From: IDS-8 sp035304285
GTDB taxonomy: Bacteria > Pseudomonadota > Gammaproteobacteria > Steroidobacterales > Woeseiaceae
Length of the DNA stretch: 33,350 nt
Assembly: GCA_035304285.1 (NCBI GenBank)
Contig: DATGQI010000028.1
Span: forward strand, 1-33,350
Reading direction: 5' to 3'
The translations under genes were made by a program, and so were the position numbers. The notes beneath the pieces are model-generated. The model ran no database searches and was not told where the DNA came from. It worked only from the letters and a program-made list of their open reading frames with translations. This document shows positions 7,960 to 16,938 of the stretch, piece by piece; within the stretch, counting starts at the first letter, position 1, and each line of letters opens with the position of its first letter.

Positions 7960-8823
7960 ATGAGCGGCGCGTCAGTTCAGCACTTTTACCACCAGCCGAC
8001 CGGTACGCTCTCCTATGTGGTGAGCGATCCCGCCACCTCTATGGCGGCCGTTATCGATCCCGTCCTGGAATTCTCTGTCGTTTCCGGCCGCACCGATTCG
8101 GCGCCTGCCAAAGAAATCGTCGACTTCATCCGCGCGAACGACCTCGCTCTCGAGTGGATCCTCGAGACGCATGCTCACGCCGATCACCTCTCGTCGGCGC
8201 AAACGATCAAGGCGCACCTCGGCGGCAAGGTCGCGATAGGCGTCGGTATCCGCTCTGTGCAGAAGACGTTCGGCGAGATCTTCAACCTGAAAGCCCCTTT
8301 CGCCGCCGACGGAAGGCAGTTCGACCGGCTGTTCGCCGAGGGCGATTCGTTTACGATCGGCAGCATACCGGGCAGGGTCCTGAACACCCCCGGGCATACG
8401 AGCGACAGCGTGACTTACGTAGTCGGGGACTGCGCCTTTGTGGGTGACAGCATCTTCATGCCTGATTTCGGCACTGCCCGTTGCGACTTCCCCGGTGGCG
8501 ATGCTTCGCTGCTCTACGATTCGGTGCAGAAGCTGTTCGCGCTTCCGCCGCAGACGAAACTTTACATGTGCCATGACTATCCTCCCGAGGGCCGGTCGCT
8601 GCGCTACGAAGTAACGGTAGCCGAGCAGAAGGAGGCGAACGTGCACGTGAAGGATGGGACGACGAAGGCGCAGTTCGTCGAGATGCGTGAGAAACGCGAT
8701 GCCACCCTGTCGCTGCCTGCGCTGATCCTTCCTGCCATCCAGGTCAATATCCGCGCCGGTCATCTTCCGGAAAGCGAAGACAACGAAGTCTCGTATATAA
8801 AGATCCCGCTCGACACCCTCTAG
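7960..8823 (+). CDS. MBL-fold persulfide dioxygenase-like protein
   Basis: This 287-aa metallo-beta-lactamase-fold protein has the signature THAHADHLS (H71, H73, D75, H76), H146 in TPGHTSDS, D163 in VGDSIF and H205 in CHDYPP. The block MPDFGTARCDFPGGDA is typical of the ETHE1/Blh branch, whose members oxidise glutathione persulfide to sulfite with a mononuclear iron. By family knowledge it would detoxify sulfide or persulfide in the cytoplasm; a glyoxalase II-like hydrolase is the alternative. The start is ATG 7960; the ribosome binding site is weak. It lies behind the HiPIP gene on the same strand. No rhodanese domain or sulfide:quinone reductase gene is visible next to it. Confidence 0.85.
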   Translation: MSGASVQHFYHQPTGTLSYVVSDPATSMAAVIDPVLEFSVVSGRTDSAPAKEIVDFIRANDLALEWILETHAHADHLSSAQTIKAHLGGKVAIGVGIRSVQKTFGEIFNLKAPFAADGRQFDRLFAEGDSFTIGSIPGRVLNTPGHTSDSVTYVVGDCAFVGDSIFMPDFGTARCDFPGGDASLLYDSVQKLFALPPQTKLYMCHDYPPEGRSLRYEVTVAEQKEANVHVKDGTTKAQFVEMREKRDATLSLPALILPAIQVNIRAGHLPESEDNEVSYIKIPLDTL

Positions 8824-8855
8824 CCCGGACCAGGAACGGCAAGGGCGCCATTGTG

Positions 8856-8861
8856 TACAAT
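8856..8861 (+). promoter_or_regulatory. -10-like TACAAT upstream of the aminotransferase gene
   Basis: TACAAT sits 33 bases after the persulfide dioxygenase-like stop and 119 bases before the aminotransferase start, with the REP-like pair between. No -35 was recognised. Confidence 0.25.
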
Positions 8862-8892
8862 GCCGCGCCCGTCGCAGCGTTTTGTGGCCGAC

Positions 8893-8959
8893 AGGTGGGC
8901 CCGCAATGCGGACGGGTTCGATCGCCCTTGGCCAACTCGCCCGCACGGCGGGCTTCTAC
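8893..8959. repeat. REP-like pair, head to head (BIME-like)
   Basis: The forward copy runs 8893-8920 (GTGGGCCCGCAATGCGGACG then GGTTCG). The reverse copy runs 8937-8959, reading GTAGAAGCCCGCCGTGCGGG on the minus strand. Both share the stem and TCG-type tail seen in the other three loci. The pair lies in the leader of the aminotransferase gene. Confidence 0.65.
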
Positions 8960-8967
8960 GACTCCTG

Positions 8968-8973
8968 AAGGAG
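8968..8973 (+). promoter_or_regulatory. Shine-Dalgarno AAGGAG that fixes a GTG start
   Basis: AAGGAG lies 7 bases before GTG 8981, and that start gives the family-typical MFENLKALPPDAI terminus. Confidence 0.8.
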
Positions 8974-8980
8974 AGATCGA

Positions 8981-10165
8981 GTGTTTGAGAATCTCAAAGC
9001 CCTTCCACCCGATGCCATCCTGCGGCTGATCGCCGAGCACCAGAACGACCCGCGCGAGCACAAGGTCGATCTGGGCGTCGGCGTGTATCGCGACGAACAG
9101 GGCCGAACGCCGGTACTGGATTCAGTGAAGAGAGCCGAGCGGCGCCTGCTCGAAGAACAGGAGACCAAAGCGTACCTGGGATCAGGGGGCAACCCCCGGT
9201 TCAACGATTCGATGCAGTTACTGATGTTCGGCGACGCAGGCACGGCGAACGATCGCATCGTCACGTTGCAAACACCAGGCGGCTCCGGTTCCCTGCGCGT
9301 CGCCGCGGGACTCATCCTGCGCGCGAAGCCTGGTGCGTCCGTGTGGACGAGTGAACCTACCTGGGCGAACCACGTGCCGCTCCTGGGTGGCGCAGGCGTA
9401 AATCTCGAGGTGTACCCGTACTACGACGAGGGCAGCCGGTCTATACGCTACGGCGACATGCTGGACGCACTCAACAAGATCCCGGCCGGCGACATCGTGC
9501 TGCTGCACGGCTGCTGCCACAACCCGACGGGTATGGATCCGGACCCGGGGCAGTGGCGCGAGATCGCCGAGGTCATCGCATCGAGGCGCCTGCTGCCGTT
9601 CATAGATTTCGCATACCAGGGATTTTCGGCAGGGCTGCAGGAGGACGCACTCCCTGTCCGCCTGCTGCTGGATCGCGTCCCGGAGATGATCGTCTCGAGT
9701 TCGTGCTCGAAGAACTTCGGCCTTTATCGTGAACGAGTAGGAAGCCTGTCACTGGTTTCGGAGACCGCGTCCACTGCGGCCGTAGTGCGAAGCCAGGCCT
9801 ACAACATCGTCAGGACCATGTATTCGATGCCGCCGGATCACGGCGCAGCGATCGTCGCCGCGATACTAAACGACGCGAAGCTGAGGAACGAATGGCTGGA
9901 AGAACTCGAGGCCATGCGCATACGGTTGAAGGGAATGAGGGAACTGCTGGCGACGGCGTTGCGGGAAAAGGCGCCCGGGCATGACTTCTCGCATATAGAA
10001 CGAGGCAGGGGCATGTTCTCGTTCCTTGGCATATCTGCCGAGCAGGTGTCGAGATTGAAGAGCGAGTTCGGTGTGTACATGGTGGACTCGAGCCGGATCA
10101 ACGTCGCGGGGATTACGAAGAACAACATCGACTATCTCGGCGAGTCGATCGCGAAGGTCCTCTGA
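8981..10165 (+). CDS. Aspartate/aromatic amino acid aminotransferase (class I, AspC/TyrB type)
   Basis: This 394-aa PLP enzyme belongs to the AspC/TyrB subfamily and transfers amino groups between aspartate or aromatic amino acids and 2-oxoglutarate. The N-terminus (F..LKALPPDAILRL) and the block VDLGVGVYRDEQG are diagnostic. The PLP lysine is K244 in SCSKNFGLYRERVG, and the substrate-carboxylate arginine is R372 in SSRINVAG. HGCCHNPTG (residues 176-184) is the usual cofactor-binding turn. The GTG start is supported by AAGGAG. Sequence alone does not separate aspartate from tyrosine/phenylalanine preference, so I leave the symbol empty. A REP-like unit follows the stop. Confidence 0.93.
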   Translation: MFENLKALPPDAILRLIAEHQNDPREHKVDLGVGVYRDEQGRTPVLDSVKRAERRLLEEQETKAYLGSGGNPRFNDSMQLLMFGDAGTANDRIVTLQTPGGSGSLRVAAGLILRAKPGASVWTSEPTWANHVPLLGGAGVNLEVYPYYDEGSRSIRYGDMLDALNKIPAGDIVLLHGCCHNPTGMDPDPGQWREIAEVIASRRLLPFIDFAYQGFSAGLQEDALPVRLLLDRVPEMIVSSSCSKNFGLYRERVGSLSLVSETASTAAVVRSQAYNIVRTMYSMPPDHGAAIVAAILNDAKLRNEWLEELEAMRIRLKGMRELLATALREKAPGHDFSHIERGRGMFSFLGISAEQVSRLKSEFGVYMVDSSRINVAGITKNNIDYLGESIAKVL

Positions 10166-10193
10166 ACAACCGATAAGGCCGGCTCCGCCGCTC

Positions 10194-10220
10194 CAGGAGC
10201 CCGCCCCACGGGCGATCCGG
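10194..10220 (+). repeat. Single REP-like unit
   Basis: CAGGAGCCCGCCCCACGGGC followed by GATCCGG matches the forward unit of the other loci, with a CCCG/CGGG stem. It sits between the convergent aminotransferase and DUF192 genes. Confidence 0.65.
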
Positions 10221-10226
10221 TAAGCA

Positions 10227-10718
10227 TCAAAGTTGTGGCAAGTAAACGGTGCTGCCGCTATCGATTTCGAGCTCGTCAGCAACCCCGCCGTTCAACTCGA
10301 GCACGTATCGCACCGGCTCACCTGACGTGATCGACTGCAGCGACAGCGGTTGTGTCATGCGCGCGATCGACTCGACGTTTCCATCACTTCGGATAAACAG
10401 GATATCGAGCGGGATGTAGGTGTTCTTCATCCACATCGACCGTATATCGTCGCTGCCGTAGACAAACAGCATCCCGGTAAACCCGGGAAGGCGCCGCACG
10501 TGCATCAGTCCCCGCCGTTGCTGTTCCGGCGTCCGCGCGAGGTAAACGTCGAACCGATAGCAGGCGGAGCCGCTTGTTTCGATGATGATGGAATCGCGGC
10601 TGAACGCCCCATCCAACTCTTCGTCCGCCATCGGAGCGCCGCCCACCACCATTACAAGAAACGCGCACATCAGCCGGGCGACCAGCTGATTCCTGCAGCG
10701 GACAGGCACCGCGATCAC
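10227..10718 (-). CDS. Exported DUF192 family protein
   Basis: The 163-aa product has an N-terminal signal sequence (about residues 1-31) and the DUF192 core. Conserved pieces are RTPEQQRRGLMHVRRLP, GMLFVYG and MWMKNTYIPLDILFI. The biochemical role of the family is not known. The GTG start at 10718 overlaps the stop of the upstream lipoprotein gene (GTGA), so the two are probably translationally coupled and exported together. It converges with the aminotransferase gene. Confidence 0.85.
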   Translation of the reverse strand: MIAVPVRCRNQLVARLMCAFLVMVVGGAPMADEELDGAFSRDSIIIETSGSACYRFDVYLARTPEQQRRGLMHVRRLPGFTGMLFVYGSDDIRSMWMKNTYIPLDILFIRSDGNVESIARMTQPLSLQSITSGEPVRYVLELNGGVADELEIDSGSTVYLPQL

Positions 10719-11299
10719 TCCGGCACGCGCCAGTCCAGGCGGCCCGAGAAGCGCAGATCGGCCACGGTCACGCTGCGGTTCCCGTTCACCTCGGCAAGCG
10801 GAGTCAGGCAGTACAGCAGCCCGGCCACACGGTACGTAGGAGTACCGTTCTCCACGTGCCCCTCCAGTGGGACCTGGTGCTCTATGTCAGCCCAGCAGGT
10901 AGTCGGTTCGGGAGTGCTGAAAAATATCCCGGCGTTCTCCTCTATGAGGGTTACACCCGCGGCGAGCTCCCTGGCGCTTTTCCCTTGCTCCAGGCGAGGC
11001 AGGGCGATGATGAACGCGAGGTTCAATGTTTCGCCCTCAGCCGTCGCCGGACCGGCAAAACGAAGTCGCGCCCCTTCGCCATTGGGCCGTGGCATACCGT
11101 CGCATTCGAGTTTGTCGCCACGCCAGTCGAGGGTGGACACGATGGCGCCGTATGTCACCCCCGTAAGTACTCCATCGTCCACGCAACTGGCGGTCGCGGC
11201 GGCCGGCGCCTTCTCTTCGTTGCCGCATCCTGCCGCGAGCGGCAGCAAGATGAGGTATAAAGCAAGGCTGCGTCCGGCCCGGACGTGGAACGGCGCCAT
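10715..11299 (-). CDS. Unrecognised predicted lipoprotein
   Basis: I do not recognise this 194-aa protein. It has a short basic N-terminus, a hydrophobic stretch and a lipobox LAAGC with the acylated cysteine at residue 25, followed by an alanine-rich linker. The residue after the cysteine is glycine, so there is no Asp inner-membrane retention signal. The rest has no motif I can name. ATG 11299 puts the lipobox at a normal distance; the frame is open 19 codons further upstream. It forms a pair with the DUF192 gene by a 4-base overlap and is divergent from the Bat operon. Confidence 0.7.
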   Translation of the reverse strand: MAPFHVRAGRSLALYLILLPLAAGCGNEEKAPAAATASCVDDGVLTGVTYGAIVSTLDWRGDKLECDGMPRPNGEGARLRFAGPATAEGETLNLAFIIALPRLEQGKSARELAAGVTLIEENAGIFFSTPEPTTCWADIEHQVPLEGHVENGTPTYRVAGLLYCLTPLAEVNGNRSVTVADLRFSGRLDWRVPE

Positions 11300-11565
11300 A
11301 TTTCTTTGAAAAACTTGCAATGTATGCCGTTCCCGCTGGTCGGAGTGGAAACCCATTATTACCCAATAAGACAGTCACTGATGTCCCCGGCCCTTATCGA
11401 TGTCACATGCAGGCGCTTTGCCAGGGCATCGGGGAATTCGGCGAGAAGGCTGGTACGACCTGGAGAATCCTTTAACCCTTCCAGTGGCACCGCTGGTTGG
11501 GCGAGTGCAGTAATACTGCTTCATCAATAAAATGGCACGCCGCCTGGCTTAAGTAGAGAGTGTAA

Positions 11566-12534
<969 letters not shown>

Positions 12535-12549
12535 GGGTCCCGTTTCCGC

Positions 12550-13488
12550 GTGCGTCACGACAAACTCCAACCGAACGTATCTCCAGTCGGCGTTACCCAG
12601 GCGGAACTGATCCGCCTGAGCGGCCCCGCCCGCGTCATTGCGCTGGACGTGCTGCGCGTGAACTCGCTGCAGACGGGCGCCTACGTCTCGCATTTCCGTG
12701 GCCGCGGCATGGAGTTCGATGAGTCGCGCCCCTACCAGGCGGGCGACGACCCGCGGAACATCGACTGGCGCGTGACGGCGCGAAGTACGACGGCGTATAC
12801 GAAGCTTTTCCGCGAGGAACGTGAACGGCCGGTGCTGATAGTGGTCGACTTGAGAAGCAGTATGCACTTCGCGACGAAGGGTTGTTACAAGTCGGTGAAT
12901 GCAAGCCGCGCGGCGGCGCTCCTGTCGTGGGCGGCGCATCATCGCGGCGACCGGCTTGGCGGAATCGTGTTCGGCGATACGACGCACCGGGAGATCAAGC
13001 CCCGGCTCGGGAGGCAGGCGGCGCTGCGTTACGTGCACGAGCTTGTGGATCACCCGGACTGGGCGCCTTCCGGCGAGGCCGTCGACAGCGAACAGTCGCT
13101 TTCGCAGGCGATGGCGGCACTGAAGAGAGTGGCTCGCCCGGGCAGCCAGGTGGTTTTACTGAGCGATTTCACCGGATTTTCCAGGACCGCGCAGTCTTAC
13201 CTCTCCGGAGTCGCCAGGCACAGCGAGGTGATGGCGGTGTTCTTGAGTGATCCGCTGGAGCGGCAGTTGCCACCGCCCGGACGCTACCGGCTGGTGAGCG
13301 ATAAGGGCGAAATGGCGATCGATACAAGCGCTCGCCGGGCGCGCGAAGATTACCAGCGAGCGTTTGCAGAACGCGTGGCGGTGCTCGAGATCTTCTGCCA
13401 GCGATACGGCATCCACCTCATGCCGATGTCGACCGATGACGACCCGGTGGAAAGCATGCAGCAGGCGCTGGGCAAGAGGGCGCGCTAA
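12550..13488 (+). CDS. DUF58 domain protein of the Bat operon
   Basis: This 312-aa cytoplasmic protein carries the DUF58 signature GMEFDESRPYQAGDD followed by RNIDWRVTAR at about residues 55-80. A degenerate VWA-like fold follows (VVDLRSSMHF near residue 98). DUF58 proteins regularly follow MoxR in Bat operons and are thought to bridge the ATPase to the membrane VWA proteins. The start is GTG 12550, 15 bases after the moxR stop; no ATG exists near the N-terminus and no clear ribosome binding site is present. I see no transmembrane segment. Confidence 0.9.
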   Translation: MRHDKLQPNVSPVGVTQAELIRLSGPARVIALDVLRVNSLQTGAYVSHFRGRGMEFDESRPYQAGDDPRNIDWRVTARSTTAYTKLFREERERPVLIVVDLRSSMHFATKGCYKSVNASRAAALLSWAAHHRGDRLGGIVFGDTTHREIKPRLGRQAALRYVHELVDHPDWAPSGEAVDSEQSLSQAMAALKRVARPGSQVVLLSDFTGFSRTAQSYLSGVARHSEVMAVFLSDPLERQLPPPGRYRLVSDKGEMAIDTSARRAREDYQRAFAERVAVLEIFCQRYGIHLMPMSTDDDPVESMQQALGKRAR

Positions 13489-13575
13489 GAAAACGCGGCC
13501 AAAACGAAAGCTTCATGCATCCTCGAGCTCGAAAAAGACTGAAATCATTGACCAATATGCGGACGCAAGCCTGAG

Positions 13576-14067
13576 ATGGATCCGGAACAGATACCGCTGA
13601 GAGACCTGCACTTGCCGGAGGCAATCGGCTGGTGGCCGCTGGCGCCGGGCTGGTGGGTCCTCCTGGGCCTTGCCGGGCTGGTCCTCCTGCTGCTTTTCCG
13701 GAAAGCATGGGTCCGCTGGCGGGAGGACGCGGCACGCCGCGTCGCGCTAAGGGAGCTGGCACGTGTCGAGAGCACATACCATGAGTCGCCAAACCCGGTG
13801 CTGCTCGCCACGCGCCTGTCGGAGTTGCTACGCCGCACGATGCTCGCGTACTCGCCGAGAAAAGAAGTGGCAGGCCTGACGGGTCTCCAGTGGCTCGCGT
13901 GGCTCGACCGGGGACTTGACGAAAAACCATTTACCGAAGGACCCGGGAGAATGCTCAAGGAGCTGCCTTACCGGCGGGCCGATTCCCCGGCGCGCGCAGT
14001 CGATGTCGACGCGCTGCTCAAAGTGGTTCGGCTACGACTGAAGACGCGATTGCCGGAGGCTTCCTGA
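13576..14067 (+). CDS. DUF4381 membrane protein of the Bat operon
   Basis: The 163-aa protein has the DUF4381 pattern. A short N-terminus ends in LRDLHLPEAIGWWPLAPGWW. One transmembrane helix follows at about residues 24-41 (VLLGLAGLVLLLL), then a basic cytoplasmic helical domain. It is a regular member of gammaproteobacterial Bat operons, between the DUF58 and BatA genes. The stop shares one base with the ATG of batA (TGATG), indicating coupled translation. The 87 bases before it contain no other gene. Confidence 0.85.
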   Translation: MDPEQIPLRDLHLPEAIGWWPLAPGWWVLLGLAGLVLLLLFRKAWVRWREDAARRVALRELARVESTYHESPNPVLLATRLSELLRRTMLAYSPRKEVAGLTGLQWLAWLDRGLDEKPFTEGPGRMLKELPYRRADSPARAVDVDALLKVVRLRLKTRLPEAS

Positions 14068-15113
14068 TGTGGTCTTTCGCGTGGCCGTGGATGTTCCTGG
14101 CGTTGCCGCTCCCGTTTCTCGTTCGCGCGCTGCTGCCGCGCGCGGCCGATGCGAATGAAGCCGGTCTCAAGGTACCGAGCCTTGAAAGATTCGAAGTACT
14201 GGCAGAGCGGGGCCGCGGCGAGCAGCTGCTCAACTGGCGCCTGTGGATTGCGGCTGCCGCCTGGATACTGCTGGTGACGGCGGCGGCGAGACCGGAGCGG
14301 GTCGGCGATGAGATCGACGTGCCGGTGACGGGACGGAACCTCATGCTGGCAGTCGACCTGTCCGGCAGCATGGACGCCAAGGATTTCGAGCTCGCTAACC
14401 GCCGGGTAGACCGCCTCACCGCCACCAAAGCGGTTGCCAGCGATTTCATCAGTCGCCGCGAGGGCGATCGCATCGGCCTTATTCTGTTCGGCGAACGAGC
14501 TTATTTGCAGGTGCCGCTCACGCTGGATCGCGAGACCGTCAATGTCCTGCTGATGGAAGCATTCATCGGGCTCGCCGGCGAGAAGACGGCGATCGGCGAC
14601 GCCATTACGCTGGCCGTCAAGCGCATTCACGATCAGGGAGCGGACGCGGACGAACAGGTGCTGATACTCCTGACCGACGGTGCCAACACGGCCGGTGCGA
14701 TCGAACCTTTGAAAGCGGCCGAACTCGCCCAGCAGATCGGGCTGCGTATCTACACTATCGGCATCGGCGCCGAACAGATGGTGATCCCGTCAATTACCGG
14801 ATCCTTGAGGCGCGTCAATCCTTCCGCGGATCTCGACGAGGAAACGCTCACGCAGATCGCCCGGCTGACGGGCGGCCGTTACTTCCGCGCCATCGACACG
14901 GCGAGCCTGCAGCAGATTTACCGCCTGCTGGACGAGATGGAGCCGGTCGCCGAGCCCGAAGGCGGCTTCCGCCCGGTGCGCGTGCTTTATTACTGGCCGC
15001 TCGCAGGCGCGTTCGTGCTGGCATTCCTGCTCGCGGCCGCGAGCCTGTTGTCGAACCTGGCAGTGCCGCGCCTGTACCCCCTGGAAGACAAGGCGAAGGT
15101 CCATGCCGACTGA
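14067..15113 (+). CDS. batA: BatA-like VWA-domain membrane protein
   Basis: This 348-aa protein has two N-terminal hydrophobic segments (about 5-24 and 56-74), a VWA domain and a C-terminal transmembrane helix (about 305-328). The metal-ion-dependent adhesion site DxSxS is intact: D97, S99 and S101 in AVDLSGSMDAKDF, with the later threonine region LLTDGANTAG. BatA proteins sit in the inner membrane with the VWA domain facing the periplasm and associate with BatB and BatC. It overlaps the next gene by 11 bases. Confidence 0.9.
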   Translation: MWSFAWPWMFLALPLPFLVRALLPRAADANEAGLKVPSLERFEVLAERGRGEQLLNWRLWIAAAAWILLVTAAARPERVGDEIDVPVTGRNLMLAVDLSGSMDAKDFELANRRVDRLTATKAVASDFISRREGDRIGLILFGERAYLQVPLTLDRETVNVLLMEAFIGLAGEKTAIGDAITLAVKRIHDQGADADEQVLILLTDGANTAGAIEPLKAAELAQQIGLRIYTIGIGAEQMVIPSITGSLRRVNPSADLDEETLTQIARLTGGRYFRAIDTASLQQIYRLLDEMEPVAEPEGGFRPVRVLYYWPLAGAFVLAFLLAAASLLSNLAVPRLYPLEDKAKVHAD

Positions 15114-16938
15114 GTTTCACTGGATTCGCCCGGAGTGGCTGCTGGCGCTGCCGCTCGTTGCCGTCATTGCGCTTATCATGGCGCGGCGGCAACTCGCGCC
15201 GGGCAACTGGCAGCGGGTGGTGGACGCGGCGCTCGCGCCATACGTCCTGTCGCGCTCGCCGGCACGTTCAGCCGACGGCCGCTGGTGGCTCATGCTCCTC
15301 TCCGGCGTGATCGCGGTTATTGCGCTCGCAGGCCCGAGCTGGAACCGGCTGGAGCAGCCGGTGTTTCGCACCGAACAGGCTGTCGTGATCGCGCTGGACC
15401 TGTCGCAGTCGATGGACGCGGCGGACCTGACGCCGAGCCGGCTGACGCGGGCGCGGCTCAAGATCCTGGAACTGCTCGAGCGGCGGCAGAGCGGGCAGAC
15501 GGCGCTGGTGGTCTATTCGGCCAACGCGTTCACGGTGACGCCACTGACGACGGATGCGGATACCGTCGCGGCACTGGTCAACAGCCTGAGCACCGATATC
15601 ATGCCGAGCCGCGGCAGCTATCCCGCGGCCGCCATCGACAAGGGACGCGAACTGCTGCAGCAGGCGGGCGTGGGCTTCGGGGAAGTGTTGCTGATCACCG
15701 ATGGAGGTACGTCCGCCCAGGCGGAACGCGCGGCCGAAGAACTGCGTAAAGCGGGTTACACGCTGTCGGTGCTGGGGGTCGGCACGGAGGACGGCGCGCC
15801 GATCCCGCGCCCGGACGGCGGCTTCGTGACGGACCGCGCCGGCCGCATCGCGATTCCGCGGCTCGAGACGGAACAACTCAGGGACCTGGCCCAGGTCGGA
15901 GGAGGTCGCTTCACGGTGATGACTTCGGACAACCGCGATATTGACACGCTGCTCTCGGAAGCCGTTGCCGACAGGACGGCCGCGGATGAATCGCTTGCCA
16001 CCGACCAGTGGCGGGAGGAAGGCCCGTGGCTGCTGCTGCTGCTCGTTCCGCTGGCGGCGCTGGCATTCCGCCGCGGGTGGGTGCTGGTCGTTGCCGGCCT
16101 GTGTGTGATGCCCTTATCGCGCCCGGCTGACGCGGCGGAGTGGAAGGATCTCTGGCAAACGAAAGACCAGCAGGCCCAGGAGAGACTGGCCGAGGGCGAC
16201 GCAGCCGAGGCCGCGGCGCTGTTCGAGGATCCCGAGTGGCGAGCGGTGGCGCAGTATCGTGCGGGTAACTACGGCGAGAGCGTGCAGGACTTTCGCCGCC
16301 AGGCGATGGCCGAAGAGGCGCGCCCGATACCGCGCGCAGACAGCCTCTACAACCTCGGCAACTCGCTGGCGCGGGCGGGGCAACTGGAAGATTCCATCGA
16401 GGCCTACGAACAGGCGCTCGAGATAGACCCGGAGCTGGAAGATGCCGCCTACAATCGCGACCAGGTGAAGGAGTTCCTGAAACAGCAGGAAAATGCGCAG
16501 AGCGGCGACAAGGGCAACCAGGAATCGCCGTCCGAGTCCGGTGGCGAATCCGAGGAATCCGAGGGCGACAGCCAATCCGACCAGCAGGGTGAGGAAGGCT
16601 CCTCCGGAGACCCGGGCAGCGAATCCGAAGAGTCATCCGCCCGCGGCACCGACGAGATGAGCCAGGAGGACCTCGAGGCACTGCAGCAGGAACTGGACCG
16701 CGCGGCGCAGGAAGCGCAGCAACAGCAGACGGAACCGGACGAGGCGATGAGCGAGGCCGAGATGCTGGCTGAGCGGCGCGCCCAGGAACAGACGCAGGCG
16801 ATGGAGCAGTGGCTGCGGCGCATCCCGAATGATCCCGGTGGACTGCTGCGGCGCAAGTTTCGCTACCAATACCAGAGGCAGGGCACGGACCAGGACGGGA
16901 ACAACCTGTGGCCCGACGACGAGATGGAGCCATGGTGA
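15103..16938 (+). CDS. BatB/BatC-type fusion: VWA domain plus TPR and acidic linker
   Basis: This 611-aa protein joins two functions that are separate genes in some Bat operons. The N-terminal half is BatB-like: membrane segments near residues 12-27 and 62-78, then a VWA domain with D99-S101-S103 in LDLSQSMDAADL. A transmembrane segment follows near 305-330. The C-terminal half is BatC-like, with TPR repeats (SLYNLGNSLARAGQLEDSIE, AYEQALEIDPELEDAAYN) at about 410-455. The tail is long and low in complexity, rich in Glu, Ser and Gln (about 465-570), and presumably disordered. The ATG at 15103 lies inside the end of batA. Such fusions occur in the family, so this is not by itself exceptional. 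Confidence 0.88.
   Translation: MPTEFHWIRPEWLLALPLVAVIALIMARRQLAPGNWQRVVDAALAPYVLSRSPARSADGRWWLMLLSGVIAVIALAGPSWNRLEQPVFRTEQAVVIALDLSQSMDAADLTPSRLTRARLKILELLERRQSGQTALVVYSANAFTVTPLTTDADTVAALVNSLSTDIMPSRGSYPAAAIDKGRELLQQAGVGFGEVLLITDGGTSAQAERAAEELRKAGYTLSVLGVGTEDGAPIPRPDGGFVTDRAGRIAIPRLETEQLRDLAQVGGGRFTVMTSDNRDIDTLLSEAVADRTAADESLATDQWREEGPWLLLLLVPLAALAFRRGWVLVVAGLCVMPLSRPADAAEWKDLWQTKDQQAQERLAEGDAAEAAALFEDPEWRAVAQYRAGNYGESVQDFRRQAMAEEARPIPRADSLYNLGNSLARAGQLEDSIEAYEQALEIDPELEDAAYNRDQVKEFLKQQENAQSGDKGNQESPSESGGESEESEGDSQSDQQGEEGSSGDPGSESEESSARGTDEMSQEDLEALQQELDRAAQEAQQQQTEPDEAMSEAEMLAERRAQEQTQAMEQWLRRIPNDPGGLLRRKFRYQYQRQGTDQDGNNLWPDDEMEPW

Noticed and set aside
7972..8946. 324-codon minus-strand frame opposite the persulfide-dioxygenase-like gene
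   Set aside because: It is a shadow of the MBL-fold gene on the other strand and crosses the REP-like pair.
11481..11496. Imperfect palindrome CCAGTGGCACCGCTGG upstream of moxR
   Set aside because: Only 6 of 8 positions match between the arms and there is no promoter nearby to give it meaning.
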